NCBI GenBank assembly: GCA_030765125.1
Contig: JAVCDD010000257.1
Location: 1 to 49,304 of the forward strand
From: Candidatus Hatepunaea meridiana
GTDB lineage: Bacteria; Electryoneota; AABM5-125-24; Hatepunaeales; Hatepunaeaceae
Direction of reading: 5' to 3'
DNA length: 49,304 nt
Under the pieces are notes generated by a model. It was not told the origin of the DNA, did no database searches, and was given only the letters and a program-made list of their open reading frames with translations. The translations under genes were made by a program, and so were the position numbers. The stretch's first letter is position 1. The number at the start of each line of letters is the position of its first letter. Shown here one piece after another: positions 33,026-41,888 of this stretch.

Positions 33026-34302
33026 TTTAAAACCTCTATATTTTTAGTTTGACGTTTCCTGGAATTAGAAAGCTCAATAATATATGTACCGGATGCCAAA
33101 GAAGAAGCATAAAAAGAAATCCTGAATCGACCTGCATCGCTAAATTGATCAACCAATGTAATGATTTCTCTTCCTATTATATTAAATATCTTCACAGTTA
33201 CATTGTCTGCTTCAGGTAGCGAGTAATGTATCGTTGTCTGAGAATTGAATGGGTTGGGATATGCAGAGGATAATGTGAAATTCAGTAATGTGGGTTCAGT
33301 TATTAAATCAGGATTATTCGCTGAAAGCGCTTCACTGAAATCCAATATAAAAAATTGCCTCCTTGCAGATATATATGCGTAATGTCCTGCAATGTCCACA
33401 CTACGCGCCATTAAAGGGGTAATATAAAATCCTACTTCATAAGGTTCATTTAATCTCGTAATATCGATTATTCGAAATCCTCCCCATGTATATGCCAGAT
33501 AAGCATAATTGCCACGAATCTTTACGTCAACTACTGTGCCATAAACTCTGTAATTAGAAACTTCCTCGATATTTTCTAAATCGGATATATCTAATATCCT
33601 CAATCCATCAGTGCCATCAGCAACAAAAGCAAATTCATCTCTTACAGCAACGTCATTAGCATTTCCCGGAGTATCATATCTACCGGCTTCACTTATGTTA
33701 TGAATATCGGAGACATCAAGGATACACAACCCTTCCCTGTAATCCGCAATATATACATAGTTTTCACATGCAGTAATTCCAGCGCCAGTACCGGGAGTTT
33801 CATAAACACTGACCAGTCGAGGATCTGTGGGTTGTGAAATGTCTATCACCTGGAGACCATAAAGAGAATCGGCTACATAAGCATAATTGTCCAACACAAA
33901 TACATCGTAAGCGCTGTTAGCAAATGTTAAAGTTCCAACTATACGGGGATGATGAGAGTCGGAAATATCTATAACAAAAAGAGATGGTGCGCAATATATG
34001 TCACCTGTAACAACAAACGCATAATTATCACGTAAGTCAATACCTGACCCATTTCCTCCTTCATCAACGAATCCTGTTTCCCTTGGATTATAAGGATCTG
34101 AAATATCGATTATTCTAAGAATATTTCGGCTATCGGTAAGATAAGCATAATCACCAGAAACAAGTACATCAAAAGTTAAATGGCTGGGGTTTTCAATAAT
34201 ACTGACGATATTAACGTTGAGACTGTCTTGTGCAAGAGAGAGGGAACAAAAAAGGAGTAATAATGTCAGAAAAGTAAATGTTATGGTTTTAATTGAATTC
34301 AT
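33022..34302 (-). CDS. Secreted LVIVD-repeat protein with type IX-like sorting tail
   Basis: 426 residues with a signal peptide (ITFTFLTLLLLFCSLSLA). About seven 43-residue LVIVD repeats follow (for example GNANDVAVRDEFAFVADGTD then GLRILDISDLENIEEV), followed by SSAYPNPFNSQTTIHYSL, VKIFNIIGREIITL and SGTYIIELS. The repeat consensus is the same as in the protein at 29150-30391, so the two are relatives dispersed by about 4 kb. The FG-GAP protein gene starts within its stop codon. A palindrome (34349-34388) lies upstream and parts this pair from the next. Confidence 0.88.
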   Translation of the reverse strand: MNSIKTITFTFLTLLLLFCSLSLAQDSLNVNIVSIIENPSHLTFDVLVSGDYAYLTDSRNILRIIDISDPYNPRETGFVDEGGNGSGIDLRDNYAFVVTGDIYCAPSLFVIDISDSHHPRIVGTLTFANSAYDVFVLDNYAYVADSLYGLQVIDISQPTDPRLVSVYETPGTGAGITACENYVYIADYREGLCILDVSDIHNISEAGRYDTPGNANDVAVRDEFAFVADGTDGLRILDISDLENIEEVSNYRVYGTVVDVKIRGNYAYLAYTWGGFRIIDITRLNEPYEVGFYITPLMARSVDIAGHYAYISARRQFFILDFSEALSANNPDLITEPTLLNFTLSSAYPNPFNSQTTIHYSLPEADNVTVKIFNIIGREIITLVDQFSDAGRFRISFYASSLASGTYIIELSNSRKRQTKNIEVLK

Positions 34303-34348
34303 ATTTCAAAATTTAATCACACTGTTACTTAGGGGCTACTGAATAACC

Positions 34349-34388
34349 TCATTTTGTCATTCCAGCTTTCGCTGGAATGACAAAATGA
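34349..34388. repeat. TCATTTTGTCATTCC hairpin element
   Basis: Perfect 18-nt arms (34349-34366 and 34371-34388) around TTTC. The left flank TTAGGGGCTACTGAA at 34329-34343 is shared with the partial copy at 4722-4762, so the mobile unit is larger than the hairpin. Confidence 0.85.
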
Positions 34389-34426
34389 GAGAAATACTAT
34401 TAAACATTGGAGTTCTTCAATAAACC

Positions 34427-35998
34427 CTATTTAATTATTGACATATTAATAGATTTAACTTTATTTCCAACCTTCAATCTTGAATGATACACACCTGAAG
34501 GTAAAAGATTGGAATCCCATTTAAAACGGTATTTGCCCGGATGCGTAATTCCAAAGTTATGTCTTTCTATTAACCGACCAAAAGAGTCTATTATTTCAAT
34601 TTCAACCGGCGCTTGATTGGTAATTGAAAAACAAAGATGCGTGAAGGGATTGAATGGATTTGGGTAGGCGGTGAAATGTATTAACGGGTTTATATTCGGT
34701 TTATTTAAACTTATGATAGAGTTATCATTAACACTAATCCTTATAAGTCTATTATTTCCGACTAAACCTATATAACTATTATCATCTATCTTTTTAACAT
34801 CATTGATGTAATCCTGCCAATTCATCTCCTCAAACTCTAAATCGTCCACAAAATTGCCCTCAGCATCTGTAAGCAGTACATAAGGACCGGTATCTTCCTG
34901 ATGATTCATAACTTCAATGTAACCGAATGCAATAATTCTATGATTACTAACCTCAAAAACCTTACGTAGGAAAGTCGTACCTGTATAAAAGCCTCTAAAA
35001 TGCCTGCTCCAGATGACTTCGCCATCCTCGTCAATCTTAACCATCCAGAGTCTCTTATCAGGGTTCATATCAGTCTCAAAATTTATTTCACCAACTAATA
35101 TAACTCCACCATCGTCAAGTTTAACCGCCGAGCGGAATTGACTAAAATGTGCATACTGATATTCCCAATTTTCATAAACGCTGTCTGTATATGTTTTAAA
35201 CCAAATCAGTTCTCCGTTATGATCAATCTTTGAGAAGAATCCTATATTTATCCACCATTCTTCTCCTGGATAATCCGTCAAATATCTTCCGCAAACCAAA
35301 TATGACCCATCATCTATTTCAATTAACGATTTTGGATTAATGTTGTTATCATCATCGCCAATGTGACTCTGCCATTCAAGTTCGCCATCGGTATCCGTTT
35401 TTATTAAAGTTATATAACTATGTCGGTTAAACTCACCGTCCTGTCGGTCGCTCAATAGTAATACACCATTATCAGATGTCTCAATACCGTCCATGAACTG
35501 AAAGCTGCGATGTGGGTTACCGTATTCAGCAAACCATAACGAATCACCATTTTCATCCAGTTTTAGTATTGAGTTTCTTTGTGATCTGTTATCGGAATAT
35601 CTTTTTCCCAACAATGCAAAACCTTCACCACCCGGATTCAGAATGACCTTGGCTTCCTCCCAGAATTCAGTAGTTCCGTATGATCTTTGCCAGAGAAGAG
35701 AATCCACGTCACTGTTCAGCATTCCAAGCCACCAATCAACATTCTGTTCATTTTCATCACCAAATAGCCTGGTTCCCGCAACAACATATTGACTATTATC
35801 AACAGGAATCAGGCATTTGAAACCAGTGGGTGGCGTCCGAGGAACAAAATCGTATCTTCTGATCCAGTCAAGCGTAAGCGTATAACCAAGGTTGGAGATT
35901 AGAAAAAGCAATAATATAATCATCGTAGAATGCCACTTGGAACCAACTACACATTTTTCTTTATTGATGTTAATGGGTTTTTTAAGATTAATTATCAT
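34427..35998 (-). CDS. Secreted beta-propeller-like protein with type IX-like sorting tail
   Basis: 523 residues. The ATG at 35998 overlaps the stop of the upstream gene (ATGA). A basic stretch precedes a signal segment (MIILLLFLISNLGYTL). The body has repeats of the form 'SILKLDENGDSLWFAEYGNP ... DGIETSDNGVLLL' and 'DTDGELEWQSHIG', the delta-60/outer-membrane propeller type that often ends 'kxDxxGxxxWxxxxG'. The C-terminus is a sorting domain: TAYPNPFNPFTHLCFSI, IEIIDSFGRLIERH, SGVYHSRLKVG. No catalytic motif was seen. It is translated with the large beta-helix protein upstream. Confidence 0.85.
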   Translation of the reverse strand: MIINLKKPININKEKCVVGSKWHSTMIILLLFLISNLGYTLTLDWIRRYDFVPRTPPTGFKCLIPVDNSQYVVAGTRLFGDENEQNVDWWLGMLNSDVDSLLWQRSYGTTEFWEEAKVILNPGGEGFALLGKRYSDNRSQRNSILKLDENGDSLWFAEYGNPHRSFQFMDGIETSDNGVLLLSDRQDGEFNRHSYITLIKTDTDGELEWQSHIGDDDNNINPKSLIEIDDGSYLVCGRYLTDYPGEEWWINIGFFSKIDHNGELIWFKTYTDSVYENWEYQYAHFSQFRSAVKLDDGGVILVGEINFETDMNPDKRLWMVKIDEDGEVIWSRHFRGFYTGTTFLRKVFEVSNHRIIAFGYIEVMNHQEDTGPYVLLTDAEGNFVDDLEFEEMNWQDYINDVKKIDDNSYIGLVGNNRLIRISVNDNSIISLNKPNINPLIHFTAYPNPFNPFTHLCFSITNQAPVEIEIIDSFGRLIERHNFGITHPGKYRFKWDSNLLPSGVYHSRLKVGNKVKSINMSIIK

Positions 35999-38900
35999 CG
36001 AACTTGAACAACTTTAACAGTTTGGGAATTACCAGCTCCATTGAGATGAATCCAGTAAATTCCGGATGAAAATCCCGATGAATTCCAAACAAATTCGTTT
36101 TTACCCTTTATTGCGTGCCCATTAAATAACTCTTCAACTAAACGGCCTTTCAGATCAAATATTTGTAGGTTAACGTTTGAAGCAATGGGAGAAATGAAGG
36201 ATACTCGAAGCTTAGAATTGAAGGGATTAGGATAAGGTGATTCTAAATAAATGGATACAGGATAAGCCCATGAAGAGTTCGATTTAGGATTTCTTGTCTG
36301 TTCTTCTTCAAGCATATCGGATAGCTGATCCATCAATAGCGAGTAATAATCCTCGCCTACTCCAATATTATCTGCTTCTTCATCATCGATTCCGGAAATG
36401 AATCGAACTGAAGTTTCGTCTAATGCAGCCCACAATGAATCTTCTCTCGATTGCGCTTCCCTTCTCTGACTGCCAAATAAATCTATAGCTTCTCTAAAGC
36501 ATCCCTGATCTACTATACACCAGACAGCTTGCCGGTCGGCTATTCTTGAGAGGATATTATTATTAACTTCAGAGGAATAATCAATTAAGTATTCTCGAAG
36601 TTCTTCCAATTCGCTGCCTGAATAAGTATATGCATCACGCAGGTAATTGAGGCAAGGTATGCGATTGCTGCCGTATCTTTCATCCTCTATTATCCTTTTA
36701 AGCAGCGGGATGGATTGCTCAACATCATTATGATCGTTACTAAGATACAAATTCATTGCGTACCAAAATGCTTCGTTATTATCAAGCTCCCATGTCGTTC
36801 TATCATCGTTCCAGGGGTAGTAATTCACATTATTGTTTCCGCCGAAAATAGCCTCTTCATGTTCATCCGGATCAGCAGTACCCCAATAGTTGATTTTTGC
36901 TTCAATAGATGAACCTGAATTATTGATTAAGGCTTTGGCTTGAAAACCCTCCGAATATATATCATTATTACCTTGTAACATCAAAGGTATACAACCACCA
37001 CTCAGATAAATTTGAGCTTCAGTATTATTTCTTATAAGGATATATCCACAATCATCGTCATCACCGGACAGGATAGGATCGGCGTTGTTTGAACAGTAAA
37101 GACCATATTCATTGTCGCAGATTCTCGTGAGCCTGTTTTCATTAAAATCTCCTCCGACATCGACATATCCAATCTTTGGATTGGAAAACGAACCGAAACA
37201 TTTTATTCCCCATTCATCATTTTCATAAAACTCGCAACCATGTATTTTTACGTCATGTCCTTCAACGAGACTAATGCGGCATCCGCCATTATTGCCGATT
37301 ATTCTGCAGTCAGTCATAATTACTTTGGAATTTGTGATTCGGAGCCCATATCCACTTCCACCGGATATTGTAACATTGTTAAGTTCTAAATGCTCTCTAT
37401 CTTGACCGTTATTTAGGTTAGATATATACATTCCAACATAATTCGAGTGGGTAACATCTTCCACATCTATATAATGTAATTGGCAATCTGTCTTTGGTGA
37501 TCCAAGATTTCCTTCAATTCTGATTCCATCCCATTCCTGATTTTCAAATCCTCTAAAGACAATATGATCATTCTCAGTTCCTATTGCCGAAACTACATTA
37601 CAAAAACGGAAAATTCTGGGATATCTCATCTCAATAATGGTACCGGGTTCAATAGTGAATACAGTGTTTGGACCAGTTGACCATTGGCACCAGACTCTAT
37701 ATATCCCGCGCCATAGAGTTACAGGATCCCTAAATTCCGTATGAGATCCAGCTATGTAACCAACTCTGATATAATAATCAGCATCTCTCGTGCCTGTATA
37801 GTTATTATCCGGAAAGTTATCGGCATATTGACCGCCGAATATTCCTATATCCGTATCAGAGCCGTCCGGATCAGGTCCGCAGCCTTCGTCTGAATCACCT
37901 GAGTTAATTAATGTAGCATCATCGTGATGTGGACCATGCCAACATATATGAAAATCGTAGGGAGGTGTTTTGTTTCCATCGTAGGTTTCATACGCAAGCT
38001 CAAATCGATCTGGTTCGTTATTACGATCTATAATTCTTTCTGTAAAGCCAAAATCGGCATTATCATTGTAAGAGTCAATATTATTATCTTTAAACGCATT
38101 TATACCACCATTGAAAACCAGCACATCATCAGTTACACCGACGCCATAAGCATTATTAAGCCCGAAGATATTATTTGTGAGAAACAGAGTAATATCTTCT
38201 CTTTCACATTCCTCCAAAGTGCGTATTAAAAGTCCGCAACCATTAGAATTATCCCAAAGCGCTGAATTTAGAATTCGAATTGGAACATCTAAATCAAGTG
38301 CTTCTGCATCATAATTAATTATTTCAATACCGTTATAATCGTTATGCGCAGAAACGCAATTTCTAATTGTACAGAAATAATTTTCACCATCACAATCTAT
38401 GTAGATACCATTACCCCAAACTATTCCAGTTGGATCACCATTTGTGTAGAATTGTGAATTCCGGATTAAGATGCCAGGGGCGTCAGGACCTAACTCGAGC
38501 CCGTGACTTCTGTTCTCTGCTATATAAGCTCCAATGAGGTAGTGACCATATTCACGGGGTATCAGAGCAAGAGATTGTAATTCTATTCCGTCATCACCAT
38601 TATTAACGACAATTATTGATTGGCAGTCAAATAGTTCTAATTCATGTTGCGCATCAATTCCTTTACAATCATTGGAATCAATAAAACAGGATTCTAAAAC
38701 TATACTACTTGAAATATCAGTCGTTGCAATTCCATCCAGATTAGAAAACCTTATATAACAGTTATCTAAATCCAGGTTGGAACATTTGTCTAACTGCAGC
38801 AAGGCTGTAGTTTGACCTCCATATTCAAATACTGTATAGGATGCTTCAAGTGATCCTTCATTAACTCCGGATCCGTCCAATAATAAACCTTCGAATTCTC

Positions 38901-39252
38901 CTTTTACAGTTCCCGAATGATTCGTGAACCAAACATAAGAATTCTCAGTTCCCTGACAATTCATTGTTCCATAAACGGTTATCGTAGGCCATAGGGGGGA
39001 TCCGGTATCTCCATCATAATCGTAATCGAATAGTATTTCGACACCATCGTAGATGGTAAGTGTTTCATCGTCTGGTACGTTGCAGTCACCAGCGATGATG
39101 TAAGTGTTGTCGGATGTCCAAATGTTGCTGTAATACGTGAGATCGGTAATCAGACCGTCTTCACCAAAGACGTAGGTCGTTCCTTCCGCTTGTGACACAA
39201 GAAGTAATGCGAGAAGGCAAATCAGGATTGGTAAATAACTGGGATGCTTCAT
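35995..39252 (-). CDS. Large secreted right-handed beta-helix protein with helical insert and sorting tail
   Basis: 1085 residues with AAGGAG 7 nt before the ATG and a signal peptide (LPILICLLALLLVSQAEG). Two beta-helix regions are visible: about 60-380 (DLDNCYIRFSNLDGIA, LESCFIDSNDCKGID) and about 520-800 (LELNNVTISGGSGYGLRITN, VIMTDCRIIGNNGGCRI). A roughly 150-residue helical region follows, near 840-990 (VEQSIPLLKRIIEDERYGSN, CFREAIDLFGSQRREAQ), resembling TPR-like packing. The tail has ESPYPNPFNSKLRVSFI, LQIFDLKGRLVEEL and SGIYWIHL. A helical solenoid between helix and sorting domain is uncommon. It heads the four-gene minus-strand cluster. Confidence 0.87.
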   Translation of the reverse strand: MKHPSYLPILICLLALLLVSQAEGTTYVFGEDGLITDLTYYSNIWTSDNTYIIAGDCNVPDDETLTIYDGVEILFDYDYDGDTGSPLWPTITVYGTMNCQGTENSYVWFTNHSGTVKGEFEGLLLDGSGVNEGSLEASYTVFEYGGQTTALLQLDKCSNLDLDNCYIRFSNLDGIATTDISSSIVLESCFIDSNDCKGIDAQHELELFDCQSIIVVNNGDDGIELQSLALIPREYGHYLIGAYIAENRSHGLELGPDAPGILIRNSQFYTNGDPTGIVWGNGIYIDCDGENYFCTIRNCVSAHNDYNGIEIINYDAEALDLDVPIRILNSALWDNSNGCGLLIRTLEECEREDITLFLTNNIFGLNNAYGVGVTDDVLVFNGGINAFKDNNIDSYNDNADFGFTERIIDRNNEPDRFELAYETYDGNKTPPYDFHICWHGPHHDDATLINSGDSDEGCGPDPDGSDTDIGIFGGQYADNFPDNNYTGTRDADYYIRVGYIAGSHTEFRDPVTLWRGIYRVWCQWSTGPNTVFTIEPGTIIEMRYPRIFRFCNVVSAIGTENDHIVFRGFENQEWDGIRIEGNLGSPKTDCQLHYIDVEDVTHSNYVGMYISNLNNGQDREHLELNNVTISGGSGYGLRITNSKVIMTDCRIIGNNGGCRISLVEGHDVKIHGCEFYENDEWGIKCFGSFSNPKIGYVDVGGDFNENRLTRICDNEYGLYCSNNADPILSGDDDDCGYILIRNNTEAQIYLSGGCIPLMLQGNNDIYSEGFQAKALINNSGSSIEAKINYWGTADPDEHEEAIFGGNNNVNYYPWNDDRTTWELDNNEAFWYAMNLYLSNDHNDVEQSIPLLKRIIEDERYGSNRIPCLNYLRDAYTYSGSELEELREYLIDYSSEVNNNILSRIADRQAVWCIVDQGCFREAIDLFGSQRREAQSREDSLWAALDETSVRFISGIDDEEADNIGVGEDYYSLLMDQLSDMLEEEQTRNPKSNSSWAYPVSIYLESPYPNPFNSKLRVSFISPIASNVNLQIFDLKGRLVEELFNGHAIKGKNEFVWNSSGFSSGIYWIHLNGAGNSQTVKVVQVR

Positions 39253-39753
39253 TTTTTCTCCTTAAACTTTTATTCGGTGTTACTTTGTATTTTATGGTAA
39301 GAATGGACTTGTCAATCGCGAATTGGATACTACAATACCTTGCCTCAGTTAATATAATAAACTTAAAACGATAAAACAAGGATCCAGATGAGAATTTTCT
39401 AAAAAAAGCACGAGAAAATCTACCCATGTAATAATCTTCATAATTTTACTACCACAGGAGGCGTTGATGGTTTGCAATTTGATTAGGTGGGGTTCACCCA
39501 CCTCTATTCACATTCATTCCCTTAGGGAATGCTTGATAAGTAAATCATATATACACAAATAATTAAAGAAATTCTTCACAACTCTCCAAAACAAAACTAC
39601 TGAACATACGTATAACATATTAGAAGGTGTAAATATTCAGCTAAGATGTACTCCTGAATGAATATGAATTTGCGATTATAAAATTTCCCGAAGATAGCAT
39701 ACAATAGAGTTAACCACAACGGAAAACTAATCAAACGATAGGAGGGTTGAAAA
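39253..39753. other. Divergent intergenic region with two small palindromes
   Basis: This 501-nt gap holds the promoters of the beta-helix gene (minus) and of prkA (plus); none was identified with confidence. It contains AGGTGGG-GTTCA-CCCACCT at 39485-39503 and CATTCCCTTAGGGAATG at 39515-39531, close together. The latter has the same CTTAG-centred form as the cores of the TTTAGAGT elements. No gene-like frame was seen. Confidence 0.5.
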
Positions 39754-41682
39754 ATGACTGCAAAGGTAGATTTCTCAAAGATCATCACAGAAGCTCGCGA
39801 AGCCAGGTCTGAGGAAAAATGGAACGGCACCTTCCTGGATTACCTGGTATTGGTCAAATCGGATCCGACGATAGCCAAACTATCTCATCAGCGTATCTAT
39901 GATACCTTGATGAAGCCGGGCATTACCGAGGTTTCAACGGTTGAGAATCCGAAACTGAGGCGGATCTATAAGGATGACTCAGTGAAGATATATGATTTCT
40001 TTGCCGATGAATTCTTTGGTCTGGAGCCGACTATCAACCAAATAGTGCGCTATTTCAGAGCCGCTGCGATGAAAGGCGAAGAATCACGGCAGGTTCTTTA
40101 CCTGATGGGACCGGTTGGTTCGGGCAAGAGTTCCCTGGTCGAGAAGATCAAGAAGGCACTCGAACAGAATACGATCTATTGTCTTGAAGGCTGTCCAATT
40201 CATGAGGAGCCGTTACACCTTGTTCCTAACCACCTGAGAGAGAAATTCGAGGAACTGCTCGGGATACGAATAGAGGGCGACCTCTGTCCGGTATGCCGCT
40301 GGCGGCTTAAGAACGAGTTGGATAACAACTATGAGAATTTCAAAGTCGTAACCAAACAACTATCCCGGCGTTCCAGGATCGGTATCGGCGTCGTACCGCC
40401 TGTTGATCCCAATAATCAAGATACATCAGTGCTCATCGGCGGTGAAGATATTTCCAAACTCGATAAGTACTCAGAAGGTGATCCTCGTGTGCTCGATCTG
40501 AGCGGCGCGCTTAACCGGGGTAACCGTGGTATGACTGAATTCATAGAGGTATTCAAGAATGAAGTAGAATACCTGCACGTAATGATTACCGCCACCCAGG
40601 AGAAGGTGATTCCTGCACCGGGGCGTCATGGGATGGTTCACGTGGACGAGGTCATCATTGCACACTCCAATGAAGCCGAGTGGAAGAAGTTCAGGGCTGA
40701 TCATACCAATGAAGCCATCCTTGACCGCATCGTTGTAGTGCAGGTTCCATACAATATGGAGCTCTCTGAAGAAGTTAAAATCTACAACAAAACCATCGAT
40801 GCTTCAGATTTCCAGGCACATATAGCTCCATACACGCTTGAGTTCGCTTCAATGTTCGCCATCCTTACCAGATTGGAGAAGAGCGCTAAGGTAGACCCTT
40901 TAACCAAACTGAAGATATACAACGGTGATGAGGTAATGGAAAGCGGCAAAACCAAGCGGATTGATATACAAGAGCTAAAAGAGGATGCCAGACGCGAGGG
41001 ATTGTCCGGCATATCGACGCGCTTCATTATGAAAGCCCTCGATCATGCTTTAGCTGAAAGCGATGGCAAGTGCATCAATCCGATCAACGTGGTTGAAGCT
41101 CTGGTTAGCAAAGTTAAAGCGTATGAATTCTCTGATGAGGTACGCAAGGAGTATCTCGCTTACCTGCAGGATACGCTGCATAAGCACTATCTGGAAATCC
41201 TTGAAAAGGAGATAACCAAGGCGTTTGTCTATTCCTACAAGGAGCAGGCAGAGGCGTTATTCCAAAATTATCTGGATCATGCAGAAGCTTACATTAACAA
41301 AACCAAGGTCAAGGATCCTAACACCAGAGAGGAACTTCAGCCGGACGTACAGTTTATGCGTTCTATAGAAGAGCAGATCGGCATCACTGGAACTTCTGCC
41401 GATGGTTTTCGCCAGGACGTGATTGCTTTCCTCTGGTCGGTTACACGTAAGGGCAACAAAGTTGATTACAAGAGTTACGAACCGCTCAAGGAAGCTATCG
41501 AGAAGAAACTACTGTCGTCGGTACGAGACCTTTCGCGTATCGTAACCAGAGCCCGTACTCGCGACAATGAACAGCAGGAGAAGTACGACGTGATGGTGAC
41601 GCGGTTGCTTGAAAACGGCTACTGCACGTCCTGTGTCGATACAATCCTGAAGTATGCTGCAAATAATTTGTGGAGAGATTGA
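39754..41682 (+). CDS. prkA: PrkA-family serine protein kinase (YeaG-like)
   Basis: 642 residues, full length for the family. Strong AGGAGGG lies 7 nt before the ATG. Walker A LMGPVGSGKSS near residues 117-127 belongs to the AAA-type PrkA domain. Other conserved segments are IYDFFADEFFGLEPTI, CPIHEEPLHLVP, GDLCPVCRWRLK with two Cys, LSGALNRGNRGMTEFIEVFK and the C-terminal HKHYLEILEKEITKAF. Known role: stress and starvation signalling kinase, in Bacillus sporulation and in E. coli nitrogen starvation. The next two genes encode YeaH-like and SpoVR proteins, the conserved partner set, all on the plus strand. Confidence 0.95.
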   Translation: MTAKVDFSKIITEAREARSEEKWNGTFLDYLVLVKSDPTIAKLSHQRIYDTLMKPGITEVSTVENPKLRRIYKDDSVKIYDFFADEFFGLEPTINQIVRYFRAAAMKGEESRQVLYLMGPVGSGKSSLVEKIKKALEQNTIYCLEGCPIHEEPLHLVPNHLREKFEELLGIRIEGDLCPVCRWRLKNELDNNYENFKVVTKQLSRRSRIGIGVVPPVDPNNQDTSVLIGGEDISKLDKYSEGDPRVLDLSGALNRGNRGMTEFIEVFKNEVEYLHVMITATQEKVIPAPGRHGMVHVDEVIIAHSNEAEWKKFRADHTNEAILDRIVVVQVPYNMELSEEVKIYNKTIDASDFQAHIAPYTLEFASMFAILTRLEKSAKVDPLTKLKIYNGDEVMESGKTKRIDIQELKEDARREGLSGISTRFIMKALDHALAESDGKCINPINVVEALVSKVKAYEFSDEVRKEYLAYLQDTLHKHYLEILEKEITKAFVYSYKEQAEALFQNYLDHAEAYINKTKVKDPNTREELQPDVQFMRSIEEQIGITGTSADGFRQDVIAFLWSVTRKGNKVDYKSYEPLKEAIEKKLLSSVRDLSRIVTRARTRDNEQQEKYDVMVTRLLENGYCTSCVDTILKYAANNLWRD

Positions 41683-41687
41683 GTAAA

Positions 41688-41878
41688 AAAAGTAAGCAAG
41701 TGAGAAAGTAAGAAAGTGAGGAAGTTTACAAGTGGGCAAGGAAATGGTTTTGCTGTCAGGTGAGGGCACCTGACAGCAGGAATTTAAACTTGCTACCTTT
41801 CACGCCTTCATACTTTTACACTTTCTTACTTGCTTACTTTCTTACTTGCAAACTTGCTAACTTGACAACTTGCAAACT
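41688..41878. repeat. Element with AAAGTAAG-type 8-nt tandem arms and a TGCTGTCAGGTG hairpin core
   Basis: The left arm has AAGTAAGC, AAGTGAGA, AAGTAAGA, AAGTGAGG units. The right arm has repeated CTTACTTT / CTTACTTG / CAAACTTG units. In the centre, at 41751-41778, lies a perfect 12-bp stem TGCTGTCAGGTG-AGGG-CACCTGACAGCA. The frame runs through it into yeaH, which makes a false long N-terminus. The core recurs at 43086-43115 and inside nadE. Confidence 0.85.
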
Positions 41879-41888
41879 CGGAGATATT

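Noticed and set aside
39466..39540. Possible small RNA or tRNA-like structure in the prkA upstream gap
   Set aside because: There are just two short independent palindromes. No tRNA cloverleaf, anticodon arm or TTCGA-type loop pattern was found.
41760..41888. Longer N-terminus for the YeaH-like protein
   Set aside because: It translates the tandem-unit palindrome. The ATG at 41889 has a ribosome site and begins at the family's usual N-terminus.
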